64,000 nucleotides of DNA from Methylopila capsulata (GTDB lineage Bacteria; Pseudomonadota; Alphaproteobacteria; Rhizobiales; Methylopilaceae), in NCBI RefSeq assembly GCF_016907975.1, contig NZ_JAFBCY010000003.1:868001-932000 (forward strand). Direction: 5' to 3'. Below, in pieces: positions 27,063 through 36,765 of this stretch (the stretch's first letter is position 1; every line of letters begins with the position of its first letter). The notes below the pieces were generated by a model. That model did not search any database. It saw only the letters and a list, made by a program, of their open reading frames with translations, and had not been told where the DNA came from. A program made the position numbers and the translations under genes.

Positions 27063-29864
27063 ATGTCCACCGTCCGCCAACGCTTGCGCGTCGCGCGCGA
27101 CGCCCGCGCCCTTTGCGACCGCGCCGCCCTCGAGGCGGACCTCTCCCGGATCGCCCGCGAGGCCGGCCCGAGCCGCGACCGGCACAGCCTCATCGTCGGC
27201 CGCGTGAAGCAGGCGCTGGCCGAAGGCCGCGCCGTCGCCCGCTCCTGGCTGATCGAGGACGGCGCGGGGTCGGCCTGCGCGGAACGCCTGTCCGGCCTGA
27301 TGGATTCGGTCGTGCAGGCGCTGTTCGGCCACATCGTCAGCGACCTCTACCCCCGGCTGAACCCCTCCTCCGGCGAACGGCTGGGGATCGCCGCCGTCGG
27401 CGGCTACGGGCGCGGCACCATGGCGCCGGGCTCCGACGTCGATCTGCTGTTCCTGCTGCCCTACAAGCAGACCGCCTGGGGCGAGAGCGTGGTCGAGGCC
27501 ATGCTCTACGTGCTGTGGGACGCGGGGCTGAAGGTCGGCCACGCCACCCGCTCGATCGACGAGTGCATCCGCCTCGCCCGCGCCGACATGACCATCCGCA
27601 CCGCGGTGCTGGAAGCGCGCCACGTCGCCGGCGACGCCGAGCTCATCGACGAGCTGATCACCCGCTTCGACGCCGAAGTGATCAGCAACACCGCGGCGGA
27701 GTTCGCCGCCGCCAAGCTGCAGGAGCGCGACGAGCGGCTCGGCAAGGCCGGCGCCTCGCGCTATCTGGTGGAGCCCAACGTCAAGGAGGGCAAGGGCGGC
27801 CTTCGCGACCTCAACACGCTGTTCTGGATCGCGAAGTACGTCTACCGCGTCCGGGACGTGAACGACCTCGTGGCCGCCGGCCTGTTCTCCGCGGCCGAGC
27901 TGAAGCTGTTCAAGAAGTCCGAAGACTTCCTCTGGGCGGTGCGCTGCCACCTGCACTTCATCACGGGCCGCCCCGAGGAGCGTCTGTCCTTCGACCTGCA
28001 GCGCGAGATCGCGATCGCGCTCGGCTACACCGAGCATCCCGGCCTGCAGGACGTCGAGCGCTTCATGAAGCACTACTTCCTGGTGGCGAAGGACGTCGGC
28101 GACCTCACCGCCATCCTCTGCCACGCGCTGGAGGAGCGCGAGGCCAAGCCCCGACCCAAACTTGACCGGTTCCTCACCAAGCTGAAGCCGCGCCGCAAGC
28201 CGAAGGAGCTTGGCGACTTCACCGTCGAGGCCGAACGGCTGAACGTGAAGGACGATCAGGTCTTCGCCCGCGATGCGGTGAACCTGATCCGCCTGTTCCA
28301 CGCCGCCGACCAGAACGGCCTCGCCCTGCACCCGGTCGCGGTGCGGCTGGTGACGAAGTCGCTGAAGCTGATCGACGGCCGCCTGCGCGACAGCCCGGAG
28401 GCCAACGCGCTCTTCCTCGAGATTCTCACGTCGAAGCGCTCGCCCGTGGTGACCTTGCGGCGGATGAACGAGACCGGCGTGCTCGGCCGCTTCATTCCCG
28501 ACTTCGGCAAGATCGTCGCGATGATGCAGTTCAACATGTACCACCACTACACGGTGGACGAGCATCTGCTGCGGGCGATCGGCGTGCTCGCCGAGATTGA
28601 CGGCGGCGACGCGGCCGACAGCCATCCGCTCGCCAATGAGATGATGCCGACGGTGCGCGACCGCACCGCGCTCTACGTCGCGCTGTTCCTGCACGACATC
28701 GCCAAGGGCCGTCCCGAGGACCACTCGGTCATGGGCGGCCGCATCGCCCGGCGGCTCTGCCCGCGGTTCGGCCTCTCGGCCGCGCAGACCGACACGGTCG
28801 CCTGGCTGATCGAGCAGCACCTGACCATGTCGATCGTCGCCCAATCCCGCGATCTCTCCGACCGGCGCACGATCCAGGATTTCGCCAAGCTGGTGCAGAG
28901 CCCCGAGCGGCTGAAGATGCTGCTGATCCTCACGATCGCGGACATCAAGGCGGTCGGGCCCGGCGTCTGGAACGGCTGGAAGGGCCAGCTGCTCCGCACG
29001 CTCTACTGGGAGACCGAGAACCTCCTGACCGGCGGCCGCGACATCGGCGACCGGAACAGCCTGGTGGAGCAGGCGAAGACCGAGCTGCGCGCCGCGCTGC
29101 CGGACTGGAGCGACAAGACCTTCGCGGGCTACGCGCAGCGGCACTACCCCGCCTATTGGCTGCGGGTGGAGCCCGCGCGGGCCGAGGCGCACGCCCGCTT
29201 CCTGCGCGCCTCCTGCGCCGACGGCTGCAAGCTCGCGACCGACGTCAAGACCGACGCCTTCCGCGGCGTGACCGAACTGACGGTGTTCGCGCCCGACCAC
29301 CCGAAGCTACTGGCGATCATCGCCGGCGCCTGCGCGGCCGGCGGCGCGAACATCATGGACGCGCACATCCACACCACCACCGACGGCTTCGCGCTGGACT
29401 CGATCTTCATCGGCCGCGCCTTCCCGGACGACCACGACGAGATGCGCCGCGCCCGCCGGATCGCGGAAAGCGTGGAGCAGGCGCTGGTCGGCGACATCTG
29501 GCTGTTCGACATCGTCGAGAAGCGCACGAAGGGCGCGGCCGCCAAGGGCCGCACCCGGCCGTTCGAAGTAGAGCCCGAGGTCACCGTCACCAACGCCTGG
29601 TCCGACCGGCACACGGTGCTGGAGCTCGTCGGGCTCGACCGGCCGGGCCTGCTCTACGAACTCACCACGGCGATCTCCAAGCTCAACCTGAACATCGCCT
29701 CCGCCCATGTCGCGACCTTCGGCGAACGCGCCGTCGACGTGTTCTACGTGACCGACCTGACCGGCGCGAAGATCACCGCGACGGTCCGCCAGGCCGCCAT
29801 CCGCCGCCGCCTGCGCGCCGTGCTGGAGACCGACGACCGGGACGAGGCGAAAGCGGCGAAGTAG
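27063..29864 (+). CDS. glnD: PII uridylyltransferase / uridylyl-removing enzyme GlnD
   Basis: A 933-residue nitrogen sensor that modifies PII proteins. The nucleotidyltransferase domain has GGYGRG at 113-118 and the catalytic SDVD at about 124-127. The HD domain that removes UMP shows ALFLHDIAKGRPEDHS near residue 540. Two ACT domains that sense glutamine lie at about 740-815 and 850-920 (ELTVFAPDHPKLL and VLELVGLDRPGLLYEL). The ATG at 27063 begins MSTVRQRL; an in-frame upstream start at 26991 has no family match. The gene stands alone; its PII partner is not in the window. Confidence 0.96.
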   Translation: MSTVRQRLRVARDARALCDRAALEADLSRIAREAGPSRDRHSLIVGRVKQALAEGRAVARSWLIEDGAGSACAERLSGLMDSVVQALFGHIVSDLYPRLNPSSGERLGIAAVGGYGRGTMAPGSDVDLLFLLPYKQTAWGESVVEAMLYVLWDAGLKVGHATRSIDECIRLARADMTIRTAVLEARHVAGDAELIDELITRFDAEVISNTAAEFAAAKLQERDERLGKAGASRYLVEPNVKEGKGGLRDLNTLFWIAKYVYRVRDVNDLVAAGLFSAAELKLFKKSEDFLWAVRCHLHFITGRPEERLSFDLQREIAIALGYTEHPGLQDVERFMKHYFLVAKDVGDLTAILCHALEEREAKPRPKLDRFLTKLKPRRKPKELGDFTVEAERLNVKDDQVFARDAVNLIRLFHAADQNGLALHPVAVRLVTKSLKLIDGRLRDSPEANALFLEILTSKRSPVVTLRRMNETGVLGRFIPDFGKIVAMMQFNMYHHYTVDEHLLRAIGVLAEIDGGDAADSHPLANEMMPTVRDRTALYVALFLHDIAKGRPEDHSVMGGRIARRLCPRFGLSAAQTDTVAWLIEQHLTMSIVAQSRDLSDRRTIQDFAKLVQSPERLKMLLILTIADIKAVGPGVWNGWKGQLLRTLYWETENLLTGGRDIGDRNSLVEQAKTELRAALPDWSDKTFAGYAQRHYPAYWLRVEPARAEAHARFLRASCADGCKLATDVKTDAFRGVTELTVFAPDHPKLLAIIAGACAAGGANIMDAHIHTTTDGFALDSIFIGRAFPDDHDEMRRARRIAESVEQALVGDIWLFDIVEKRTKGAAAKGRTRPFEVEPEVTVTNAWSDRHTVLELVGLDRPGLLYELTTAISKLNLNIASAHVATFGERAVDVFYVTDLTGAKITATVRQAAIRRRLRAVLETDDRDEAKAAK

Positions 29865-29942
29865 GAGCGGCGCTGCGGCCCACGCCTATCGACTTTCTCG
29901 CCATGTCAAACCAGAAGGGTGCAGGGCCGTGGGGGTCACCGC

Positions 29943-30377
29943 TCAGGCGCCGAAGACCTCTTCTGAGTGATCCGAAAGCTTCGCTATCGGACCATAAATA
30001 TCGAGTCCTAACTGAATCCCTCGGCTTCCGAGCATCAACAAAATCGAAGGGTCGAGTTCGATTCCTTCGTTGACCTCACTCATGAACAGACCGCAAAACA
30101 CATCGCATTCGTAATGCGTTGTGACCCTCTTCCAAACGTCGATATCACAGACCAACTTGGCGAAAATCTCCTTGAGTTGGCCGTTGAGGTCCCCGGGAAC
30201 GCGAACGTCAGCTTGAAGCTGCCATCGTCCGGTTCTCTCCTTAAATTTTTTGGCTCGGACATCGCCTTTACGGGCGCTCGCCGTCGGCGAACAGCCTAGC
30301 AATTTTGTCATTTCATCCGGATCAAGATCGTCGCCGAATATCCTGAGACAGGCAATTGTTTCCGCCATGTCCGCCAT
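29943..30377 (-). CDS. DUF4279-like protein in a low-GC patch
   Basis: A 144-residue cytoplasmic-looking protein. LRIFGDDLDPDEMTKLLGCSPT near the start, RTGRWQLQADV in the middle and LMLGSRGIQLGLDIYGP near the end follow the DUF4279 pattern, a family without a known reaction that is scattered among bacteria. By hand count 29941-30360 is about 51% GC, far below its surroundings, and codons are correspondingly different, which suggests recent transfer. The ATG at 30377 has GAGGT six bases upstream; an ATG at 30389 lacks a ribosome site. It is not obviously paired with any neighbour. Family assignment is from memory of the pattern. Confidence 0.6.
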   Translation of the reverse strand: MADMAETIACLRIFGDDLDPDEMTKLLGCSPTASARKGDVRAKKFKERTGRWQLQADVRVPGDLNGQLKEIFAKLVCDIDVWKRVTTHYECDVFCGLFMSEVNEGIELDPSILLMLGSRGIQLGLDIYGPIAKLSDHSEEVFGA

Positions 30378-30565
30378 CAGCAACCTCATCTTTGTTTACT
30401 GACGCTTTCTAACATCAACAGCGTCCCCAGACAAACTAGGTTATGGCTTCAATGCGCGGTCCGCCCTCCCGACGCACGCGAGCCTTTCCTTGGGCGCAGG
30501 TGTCCAAACAGGCCCCCGGTGGTATAAGCGTCCGCGTCGCTCCCGACCCGAAAGCGCATGCCCCG

Positions 30566-31639
30566 ATGTCCGCATCCGGAACCGCAGCCCCCGAGCCGAA
30601 CCTCGTCGCGCAGGCCCACAAGCTCTGCGCCGACCTCACGCCCGCGCGGCCCTGGATCTACTGGACCGACCTCGTCCTCACCGCGTTCACCGGCTACGCC
30701 GCCTTCGCCGGCGCGGCGCTCGCGCCGGGGCTGGGGCTCCGAAGCCTGTTCTTCGTGGTCGCGGCGCTCGCCTTCTACCGCGGCGTCAGCTTCATCCACG
30801 AGGTCAGCCACCTGCGCCCGCAGGACGTGCCGGGCTTCCGAAACGGGTACGACGCCTTGATCGGCGTGCCATTCCTCACGCCGTCGCTGATGTACGAGGG
30901 CGTGCACAACCAGCACCACGCCAAGTCGCGCTACGGCACCAAGCTCGACCCCGAGTATCTGCCGCTGGCGAGCGGCCCGGTCGTGCAGGTGCTGCTGTTC
31001 CTGCTCGTCTCCGCGCTTGCGCCGGTCGGCCTGTTCCTGCGGTTCGCGCTGCTGGCGCCGCTGTCGGCTCTCCACCCGAAGATCCGCGCCTTCGTTATCG
31101 AGCGCTGCTCGGCGCTCGCGATCAACCCGGAGTTCCGCCGAGACATCCCGACCGGCGACCAGGCCCGCCGCTTCCGCCTGCTGGAGACGCTGTGCTCGGT
31201 CTGGGCGATCGCGGTGCTCGCCTTGACCGCAGCCGGCGTGATCTCGCTGACCGTGTTCCTGACCGCGCTCGCGCTGGGCGCCGCAGTTGGCGTCGTCAAC
31301 CAGTTCCGGACGCTCGTCGCCCACCACTGGGAGAACGACCACGGCGCCGAGATGACCGCGACCGAGCAGTTCCTCGACAGCGTCAACGTGCCGCCGCCTG
31401 CCACGCTTCCGATGCTCTGGGCGCCGGTCGGCCTGCGCTACCACGGCCTGCACCACCTGCTGCCGCGCCTGCCCTACCACGCGCTGGGCGCCGCCCACGC
31501 CCGCCTCTGCGCGACGCTGCCGCCCGAGAGCCCCTACCACAAGGGCAGCCACCGCGGCTTCTGGCACGTGACGGGGCGGCTGCTGGGCGAGATCAGGGGC
31601 CGGAAATCCGGCGTGGCTGAGGCTGTCCCTGGGGAATAG
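30566..31639 (+). CDS. Membrane fatty acid desaturase family protein
   Basis: A 357-residue membrane di-iron enzyme with three histidine boxes: HEVSH at 78-82, HNQHH at 114-118 and HGLHH at 293-297. Further histidines in VAHHWENDHGAE may add to the metal site. Hydrophobic segments around 37-72, 100-110, 130-160 and 215-250 give the usual four-helix layout. The family introduces double bonds or hydroxyls into acyl chains or carotenoid-like lipids; the substrate is not evident. The ATG at 30566 is used because earlier in-frame codons are not family-like. It ends nine bases from the convergent J-like gene. Confidence 0.85.
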   Translation: MSASGTAAPEPNLVAQAHKLCADLTPARPWIYWTDLVLTAFTGYAAFAGAALAPGLGLRSLFFVVAALAFYRGVSFIHEVSHLRPQDVPGFRNGYDALIGVPFLTPSLMYEGVHNQHHAKSRYGTKLDPEYLPLASGPVVQVLLFLLVSALAPVGLFLRFALLAPLSALHPKIRAFVIERCSALAINPEFRRDIPTGDQARRFRLLETLCSVWAIAVLALTAAGVISLTVFLTALALGAAVGVVNQFRTLVAHHWENDHGAEMTATEQFLDSVNVPPPATLPMLWAPVGLRYHGLHHLLPRLPYHALGAAHARLCATLPPESPYHKGSHRGFWHVTGRLLGEIRGRKSGVAEAVPGE

Positions 31640-31648
31640 GCGTGGCGA

Positions 31649-33235
31649 TCAGACCGGGTCGCCGCCCAACGACTGCTTGAGCTTCCGGGCGGCCGCCACG
31701 GTCTCCTGCACCGATGGCTGCGTCATGTGCCCGAAGCGACGGATCGTTTCGTCGCAGCGACCTCCAGCCTCCGCTATCTGACCTTTTCGCGCGAGGACGT
31801 TGGCCTGTCCAAGCAAAGCGCTTGCGATCTCTGGCGCGAGACCGACGTCCGCTTCTCTGTCGAACCTCTCGATGGCCTGCGCGTAGCTGGAGTAGGACTC
31901 ATCGAACGCCCCGGCGGCGAAGGCGAGCCTTCCGCGATCGACCAACCCTCTGACGACGAGTTGCTTCGCGATCATGTTCTGAAACGTGCCGGCCGCCCGA
32001 ACGAGGTCGCCATAGGCGCTCGCCGCGGCCTCTTTACGTTGAGCGAGGTCGAGCGCAAGCGCCTTGTTGTAGTAGGCGAGCGCGACGGCATGCTCGATCG
32101 CCGGGGTGACGATCAGTTCGGGATCCCGGATCACCCGATCGTAGCCCCGGATGGCGGCGTCGAGATCGCCAGCCGCGCGATCGTCTTTAAAAATGAGGGA
32201 AATAAGCGACCCGGCCGCCAGCCGCCGATTCGCCTCCTCGACGACGCGGACCACGGCGACCTCGCGGGCGTTCTGAACGGGGCCGTCAGCCCAGCTGTGC
32301 GCGAAGAGATAGACCAGGGCGAGCAGCCCAAGAAAGACAAAGCCGGACGAAAGAAAACTGCGGGCGTTGCGCGCTTCGGCTTCGAACCACGCCTCCACGA
32401 CGTCAGGCGCGATCGCAGGCGACAGCGCCTGCACACGCCCCTCGTCCAGGCGCCTCACGAAACCCATGACGCGGCCCGTCACAAACGGCGCTCGGCTGGC
32501 GAACCTCGCCCAGGTTCGGGCTCGGGGGGCGGTGAGGACATGGGCCGCGAAGCGCGTGACGCTCCTGCTCCCGCCCAAGCCGCGCATATGATCGGCGAGA
32601 TCCTTCCGGTTCCCCGGCTCGAGCAGCGCCGAGACCGTCGCGCGGCGTCGCGAGAGGTCGCCCAGCTCGACGGCGCGGCGTCGCAGCATCTCGACCGCGA
32701 GCGGGTCGCAGCCGGACAGCACGTCGTCCGCTCCGAAAGCCGCGATGACCGCCTCCAACGGCTTTGGACCGATCTCCGGCGTCTCGTCGTGCACGTAACG
32801 CAGCACGTGCCAGGCGACCGCCGACCGCACAGCCCAAGGCCAATCGGCCGTCTCCCGCGCCAGCCAGGCCGGCAGCGCCTGCGCGTCGCCGGAACGAATG
32901 CGCTCGCCCAACGCCAGGAGGAAGGCGTTGAGGTCGAGCGAAAAGCTTTCGGGTTCGTCGTCGCGCGCGCCCTCGCCCGGCCCGGCCTCGCCCTCGGCCG
33001 CCGGAGCCGCGCCGCCGCCCTCGGCGCGCGCCGAAGCTTGCTCTCCGGGGTTCGCGCTTTCGATGACATGGCGCGAGCGCACGCAGGCGAGCGCCGCCTC
33101 GTAGAGCTCGCGCAGGTCCTGGAAGGCGCGCGGGTCGTCGTCCGGCCGGGTGGATTTGAGACGCTGGGCGTAGGCGCGCTTCACCGCGCGCTCGTCGGCG
33201 TCGAGCGGAAGCCCCAGCGCGACCAACGGGTTCAA
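31649..33235 (-). CDS. Membrane-anchored J-domain-like co-chaperone (DjlB/DjlC type)
   Basis: A 528-residue protein whose first 50 residues look like a J domain (NPLVALGLPLDADERAVKRAYAQRL, then DPRAFQDLRELYEAAL). The usual HPD tripeptide is replaced by RPD at about 30-32, a variant I recall in this co-chaperone group. A low-complexity Ala/Glu/Gly linker (about 62-95), a helical middle region, one membrane helix at about 295-313 and a helical, TPR-like C-terminal part follow. The start overlaps the stop of the HscC-type Hsp70 by four bases, so the two are surely co-made. The order hscC with a J-like gene resembles E. coli hscC and djlB. Confidence 0.78.
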   Translation of the reverse strand: MNPLVALGLPLDADERAVKRAYAQRLKSTRPDDDPRAFQDLRELYEAALACVRSRHVIESANPGEQASARAEGGGAAPAAEGEAGPGEGARDDEPESFSLDLNAFLLALGERIRSGDAQALPAWLARETADWPWAVRSAVAWHVLRYVHDETPEIGPKPLEAVIAAFGADDVLSGCDPLAVEMLRRRAVELGDLSRRRATVSALLEPGNRKDLADHMRGLGGSRSVTRFAAHVLTAPRARTWARFASRAPFVTGRVMGFVRRLDEGRVQALSPAIAPDVVEAWFEAEARNARSFLSSGFVFLGLLALVYLFAHSWADGPVQNAREVAVVRVVEEANRRLAAGSLISLIFKDDRAAGDLDAAIRGYDRVIRDPELIVTPAIEHAVALAYYNKALALDLAQRKEAAASAYGDLVRAAGTFQNMIAKQLVVRGLVDRGRLAFAAGAFDESYSSYAQAIERFDREADVGLAPEIASALLGQANVLARKGQIAEAGGRCDETIRRFGHMTQPSVQETVAAARKLKQSLGGDPV

Positions 33236-34926
33236 CGGACGCGCTCGATGTCCGCGAGGGCGTCCGCGAAGGCGGAGCGCTCGTGCCGGATGCGCCGCTC
33301 GTCCTGGCTCTCGAGGGCTCCGCGAAACGCCAGCATCATGGCCTGCAGCCGGTCGCGGTCGACGAGTTGCTCCTCGTAGAGCCGCTCGGCGCGCGCCATC
33401 AGCGCCAGGTTTTCCTGCTTCTCGCGGGGATGCACCTTCAATTCGGCCAGGGCCGCCAGCCGATCGCGCAGCTCCCGCTCGCTCAAGGCTCCGGCGCTTT
33501 GGCGCAGGATCAGCTCATGCGTCGCGCCGGTCGCCTTCACCTTGGCTTCGACCTGCAGGATGCCGTTGACGTCGTAGGTGAAGCGCAGCAGCACGCCGCG
33601 GTCGACGTTCGGCCCGGCGGCAGGGATCGGGACCAGCAGCGAGCCGAGCTTCACGTTCTTTTCGGCGATCGGGTTCTCGCCCTGGAACACGTTGAACTCA
33701 ACCTTGGTCTGCCGCTCTTCGACGGGCGAGACCTCCTGCTCCCGGCTCACCGGCACGGTGCTGCCCCGCGTGATGATCGGCAGCAGGAATCCCGGATGGT
33801 AGCCGCCGCTCCCGTCCTGGCGCACGACGTCCGTCCCCAGTGTGTAGGGGCAGACGTCCGTAAGAATGACCTCCTTGAGCGTCCCGCTTCGGGCCTTCAG
33901 TCCGCTCGCGACGACAGCGCCGCGGGCGATGGCGTGGTCGGGGTCGACATGGCGCAGAGGCAGTCTCCCGAGGAGACGGGACACCGCGCGCACGACCATC
34001 GGCATCCGGGTCGCGCCGCCGACCAAGATCACCTCGTCGAGGTCCGAAGGCCCGAGGTTGGCGTCCCGCAGCGTCCGCTCGAGCGGGATCCGGAGCCGCT
34101 GCATCAACGGTTCGGCCAACAGAGCGAACCGCGCTTCGTCGATCGACCAGGCGTGGGCGCGCCCCACCGCCACCAGTTCGACGCTCGCGGCTCCCGCGGC
34201 CTGGCTCAGGCTGGTCTTGAGCCGTTCGATCCGCCGGCGGAGACTCGCCATCTCCGCGCGCTCGACGGCCTCCGGCGCAATCTTGAGATCATCCAGCGCC
34301 GCCGCCACCAGCACGTCGAGGAAATCTTCGCCGCCGAGGAAGTTGTCGCCAGCGGTCGCATGCACCTCCACCACGTCGTCGAACATCTCCACGATCGACA
34401 CGTCGAGCGTGCCGCCGCCGAGGTCGAACACCAGGAAACGGCCTTCGCCGCGGCGCTCATGCAGCCCATAGGCGAGCGCCGCCGCCGTCGGCTCGTTGAT
34501 CAGGCGGTCCACCCGGAGGCCGGCCATCTCCCCAGCCGTGCGCGTCGCCGTGCGCTGGGCGTCGGAGAAATAGGCCGGCACCGAAATCACCGCTTCGGTC
34601 GGCCGCACGCCGGTGGCGGCCTCCGCATCGGCGACGAGGCTTCGCAGAACGAGAGACGACAGCTCTTCGGGCCGAAAGCGGCGGTTCCCCAACGCGGTCT
34701 CGCGGGCTGCGCCCATCCATCGCTTGAAGTGCGCGACACTCCGGTCAGGCTGGGTCAGCAGCCGATCCCGCGCGCCCTCGCCGACCAGCACGCCGCCGTC
34801 TTCGTCGACGCTGACCGCGGACGGGGTGAGCAATCCGCCCGACGCGTTCGGGAACAGCTGGGGACCATCGTCGAGATAGGCGCCGATCAGCGAATGCGTG
34901 GTTCCGAGATCGATGCCGACGATCAT
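33232..34926 (-). CDS. hscC: HscC-type Hsp70 chaperone
   Basis: A 564-residue Hsp70, shorter than DnaK (about 640) as HscC proteins are. The ATPase domain has IVGIDLGTTHSLIGAYLDD, ISVPAYFSDAQRTATRTAGE, INEPTAAALAYGL, FDLGGGTLDVSI and VILVGGATRMPMV. The substrate-binding part has DVCPYTLGTDV, QTKVEFNVFQGENP and LLRFTYDVNGILQVEAK, while the lid is short and lacks the DnaK tail EEVD-like end. The ATG at 34926 begins MIVGIDLG; the frame extends 11 residues further upstream without family match. Clients of HscC are poorly known; the overlapping J-like gene is its probable partner. Confidence 0.9.
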   Translation of the reverse strand: MIVGIDLGTTHSLIGAYLDDGPQLFPNASGGLLTPSAVSVDEDGGVLVGEGARDRLLTQPDRSVAHFKRWMGAARETALGNRRFRPEELSSLVLRSLVADAEAATGVRPTEAVISVPAYFSDAQRTATRTAGEMAGLRVDRLINEPTAAALAYGLHERRGEGRFLVFDLGGGTLDVSIVEMFDDVVEVHATAGDNFLGGEDFLDVLVAAALDDLKIAPEAVERAEMASLRRRIERLKTSLSQAAGAASVELVAVGRAHAWSIDEARFALLAEPLMQRLRIPLERTLRDANLGPSDLDEVILVGGATRMPMVVRAVSRLLGRLPLRHVDPDHAIARGAVVASGLKARSGTLKEVILTDVCPYTLGTDVVRQDGSGGYHPGFLLPIITRGSTVPVSREQEVSPVEERQTKVEFNVFQGENPIAEKNVKLGSLLVPIPAAGPNVDRGVLLRFTYDVNGILQVEAKVKATGATHELILRQSAGALSERELRDRLAALAELKVHPREKQENLALMARAERLYEEQLVDRDRLQAMMLAFRGALESQDERRIRHERSAFADALADIERVR

Positions 34927-35089
34927 GATGGCTCCCGACGGCGCCGACCGCCGACGCAAGCTGCTTTTAGCCGGCCCCGCATCCTTCGAAAAGGACCGCT
35001 CGTCCCGGCTCGGGACACGCGTCCCCCTCCCCTCAAAGCCGCTCTAGCGTCGGCGATCGCGTCAGCCGCGCACAGTGCCCGGCTGACGC

Positions 35090-36739
35090 TCAGGCGCCGG
35101 CCGCCTCCCGCTCCTCGATCAGCCGTTCCAGGCTCTCGAGCCGGTCGGCCTCATGGGGCGGCTTGTCCCAGCGGATGCGGGCCACGCGCGGGAAACGCAT
35201 CGCGACGCCCGACTTGTGGCGCGCGGACTTCGCGATGCCCTCGAAGGCGATCTCCAGCACCAGCCCGATCGCCTCGGTGTGCGTCACCTCGCGCACGGGC
35301 CCGAAGCGGTTGGTGGTGTTCTTGCGCACGAAGCGGTCGAGCTCGACCAGCTCCTCGTCGGTGAAGCCGAAGTAGGCCTTGCCCACGGGCGTGAGGCGCG
35401 GGCCCTCGGCGTCCTCGGTCCAGACGCCGAAGGTGAAGTCGGAGTAGAACGACGAGCGCCGGCCATGGCCGCGCTGGGCATACATCAGCACGGCGTCGAC
35501 CGTCATCGGGTCGTGCTTCCACTTGAACCACAGCCCCTTCGGCCGGCCGACGACATAGGGGCTGTCGCGGCGCTTCACCATCAGCCCCTCGACGGCTGCC
35601 GCGTCCGCGCCGGCGCCGGCCGACGCGGGGTCGAGCCTGGCGGCGGCGAGGCCGTCCCAGTCGTCGAAGGCGACCAGCGGCGACAGGTCGACCCGGGGAT
35701 TGGCCTCGCGCGCGACAAAGGCCTCCAACCGTGCGCGGCGCTCGGTGAAGGGCAGCTCGCGCAGGTCCTCGTCGCCGTCGAACAGCAGGTCGTAGGCGCG
35801 GATGTGGGCCGGGAACTCGGCGGTGAGCTTCGGCGTCACGGCTTTGCGGTTGAGGCGCTGCTGCAGCACGTTGAACGTCTGGACGCGACCCTCCCGCAGG
35901 ATCAGCAGCTCGCCGTCGATCGCGCCGTCGAAGGTCAGCTTGTCGAGCAGGTCGGGGAAGGCGCCCGAGACGTCCTCGCCGGAGCGGCTCCACAGCCGCG
36001 CCACGTGGCGCCCCTCCGCGTCGCGGCCGGCCGAGGCCTGCACGCGGATGCCGTCCCATTTCCACTCCGCCGCGAACTCGCTAGGATCGAAGGCGCGGAA
36101 GTTGGCGTCCTCCAGCGGGTGGGCGAGCATCGGCGGGCGGAAGGGCGCAGGGTCCTCCGCGTTCGGCCGCTCGGCGCGGCCCTCGACCCAGGCGAACAGG
36201 GCGTCGTAGGGCGGCTCCAGCCCGGGCCACACCAGCTCCACGTCGTCGGGCTTGATGTCCTCTCCGAGCGCCGCCACCGCCGTCTTGGCGAGCCGGGCGG
36301 AGGCGCCGATGCGCAGGCTGCCGGTGATGAGCTTCAGCAGCGCCCAGCGCCCGGTCTCGTCCAGCGCGTCGAGCCACTGGGCCAGGCGCTTCGGCAGGTC
36401 GATCTTGGCGGTCGAGGTCAGGCCCTCGACGATCTCGGACAGCGGCGGCGCGCGGTTCGCCCGCGTTTCGCCCGGCCACATCAGCGCGACGGTCTCCGCG
36501 AGGTCGCCGACATAGTCGTAGGACATGGCGAACAGCGTGGGGTCGGCGCGGTCCGTGATCAGGCCGCGGATCAGCCCGGCCTTGGCGTGGCGGAACGCCA
36601 GCGCTCCGGTCAGGGCCGCCAGCGCCCAACCGCGCTCGGGGTCCGGCGTCTCGCGAAAATAGTCCGCCATCAGCCGCACCTTGGCGTTGCGGCGCGGCTC
36701 GTACGACAGGCGATCGAGCAGGAAGGCGAAGCGGTTCAT
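35090..36739 (-). CDS. ATP-dependent DNA ligase of the damage-response operon type
   Basis: A 549-residue ligase. An N-terminal helical DNA-binding domain (about 1-200) is followed by the nucleotidyl-transferase domain with motif I EWKWDGIRVQ (adenylated Lys near residue 226), RLWSRSGEDV, DGELLI, EGLMVKRRDSPYV and WFKWKHDP. An OB-fold domain ends the protein. It belongs to the group found with the Lhr-type helicase, a phosphatase and the exonuclease next door and linked to repair of cross-links. Here only the exonuclease is adjacent. The ATG at 36739 is required because a REP-type repeat occupies the bases just upstream. Confidence 0.9.
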   Translation of the reverse strand: MNRFAFLLDRLSYEPRRNAKVRLMADYFRETPDPERGWALAALTGALAFRHAKAGLIRGLITDRADPTLFAMSYDYVGDLAETVALMWPGETRANRAPPLSEIVEGLTSTAKIDLPKRLAQWLDALDETGRWALLKLITGSLRIGASARLAKTAVAALGEDIKPDDVELVWPGLEPPYDALFAWVEGRAERPNAEDPAPFRPPMLAHPLEDANFRAFDPSEFAAEWKWDGIRVQASAGRDAEGRHVARLWSRSGEDVSGAFPDLLDKLTFDGAIDGELLILREGRVQTFNVLQQRLNRKAVTPKLTAEFPAHIRAYDLLFDGDEDLRELPFTERRARLEAFVAREANPRVDLSPLVAFDDWDGLAAARLDPASAGAGADAAAVEGLMVKRRDSPYVVGRPKGLWFKWKHDPMTVDAVLMYAQRGHGRRSSFYSDFTFGVWTEDAEGPRLTPVGKAYFGFTDEELVELDRFVRKNTTNRFGPVREVTHTEAIGLVLEIAFEGIAKSARHKSGVAMRFPRVARIRWDKPPHEADRLESLERLIEEREAAGA

Positions 36740-36765
36740 GCCTTCGCGCCTCGCAGAGAGAGACG

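Noticed and set aside
33283-35364. 693-residue open frame antisense to hscC
   Set aside because: Same kind of shadow: Arg/His-rich composition and full overlap with a clear Hsp70 gene.
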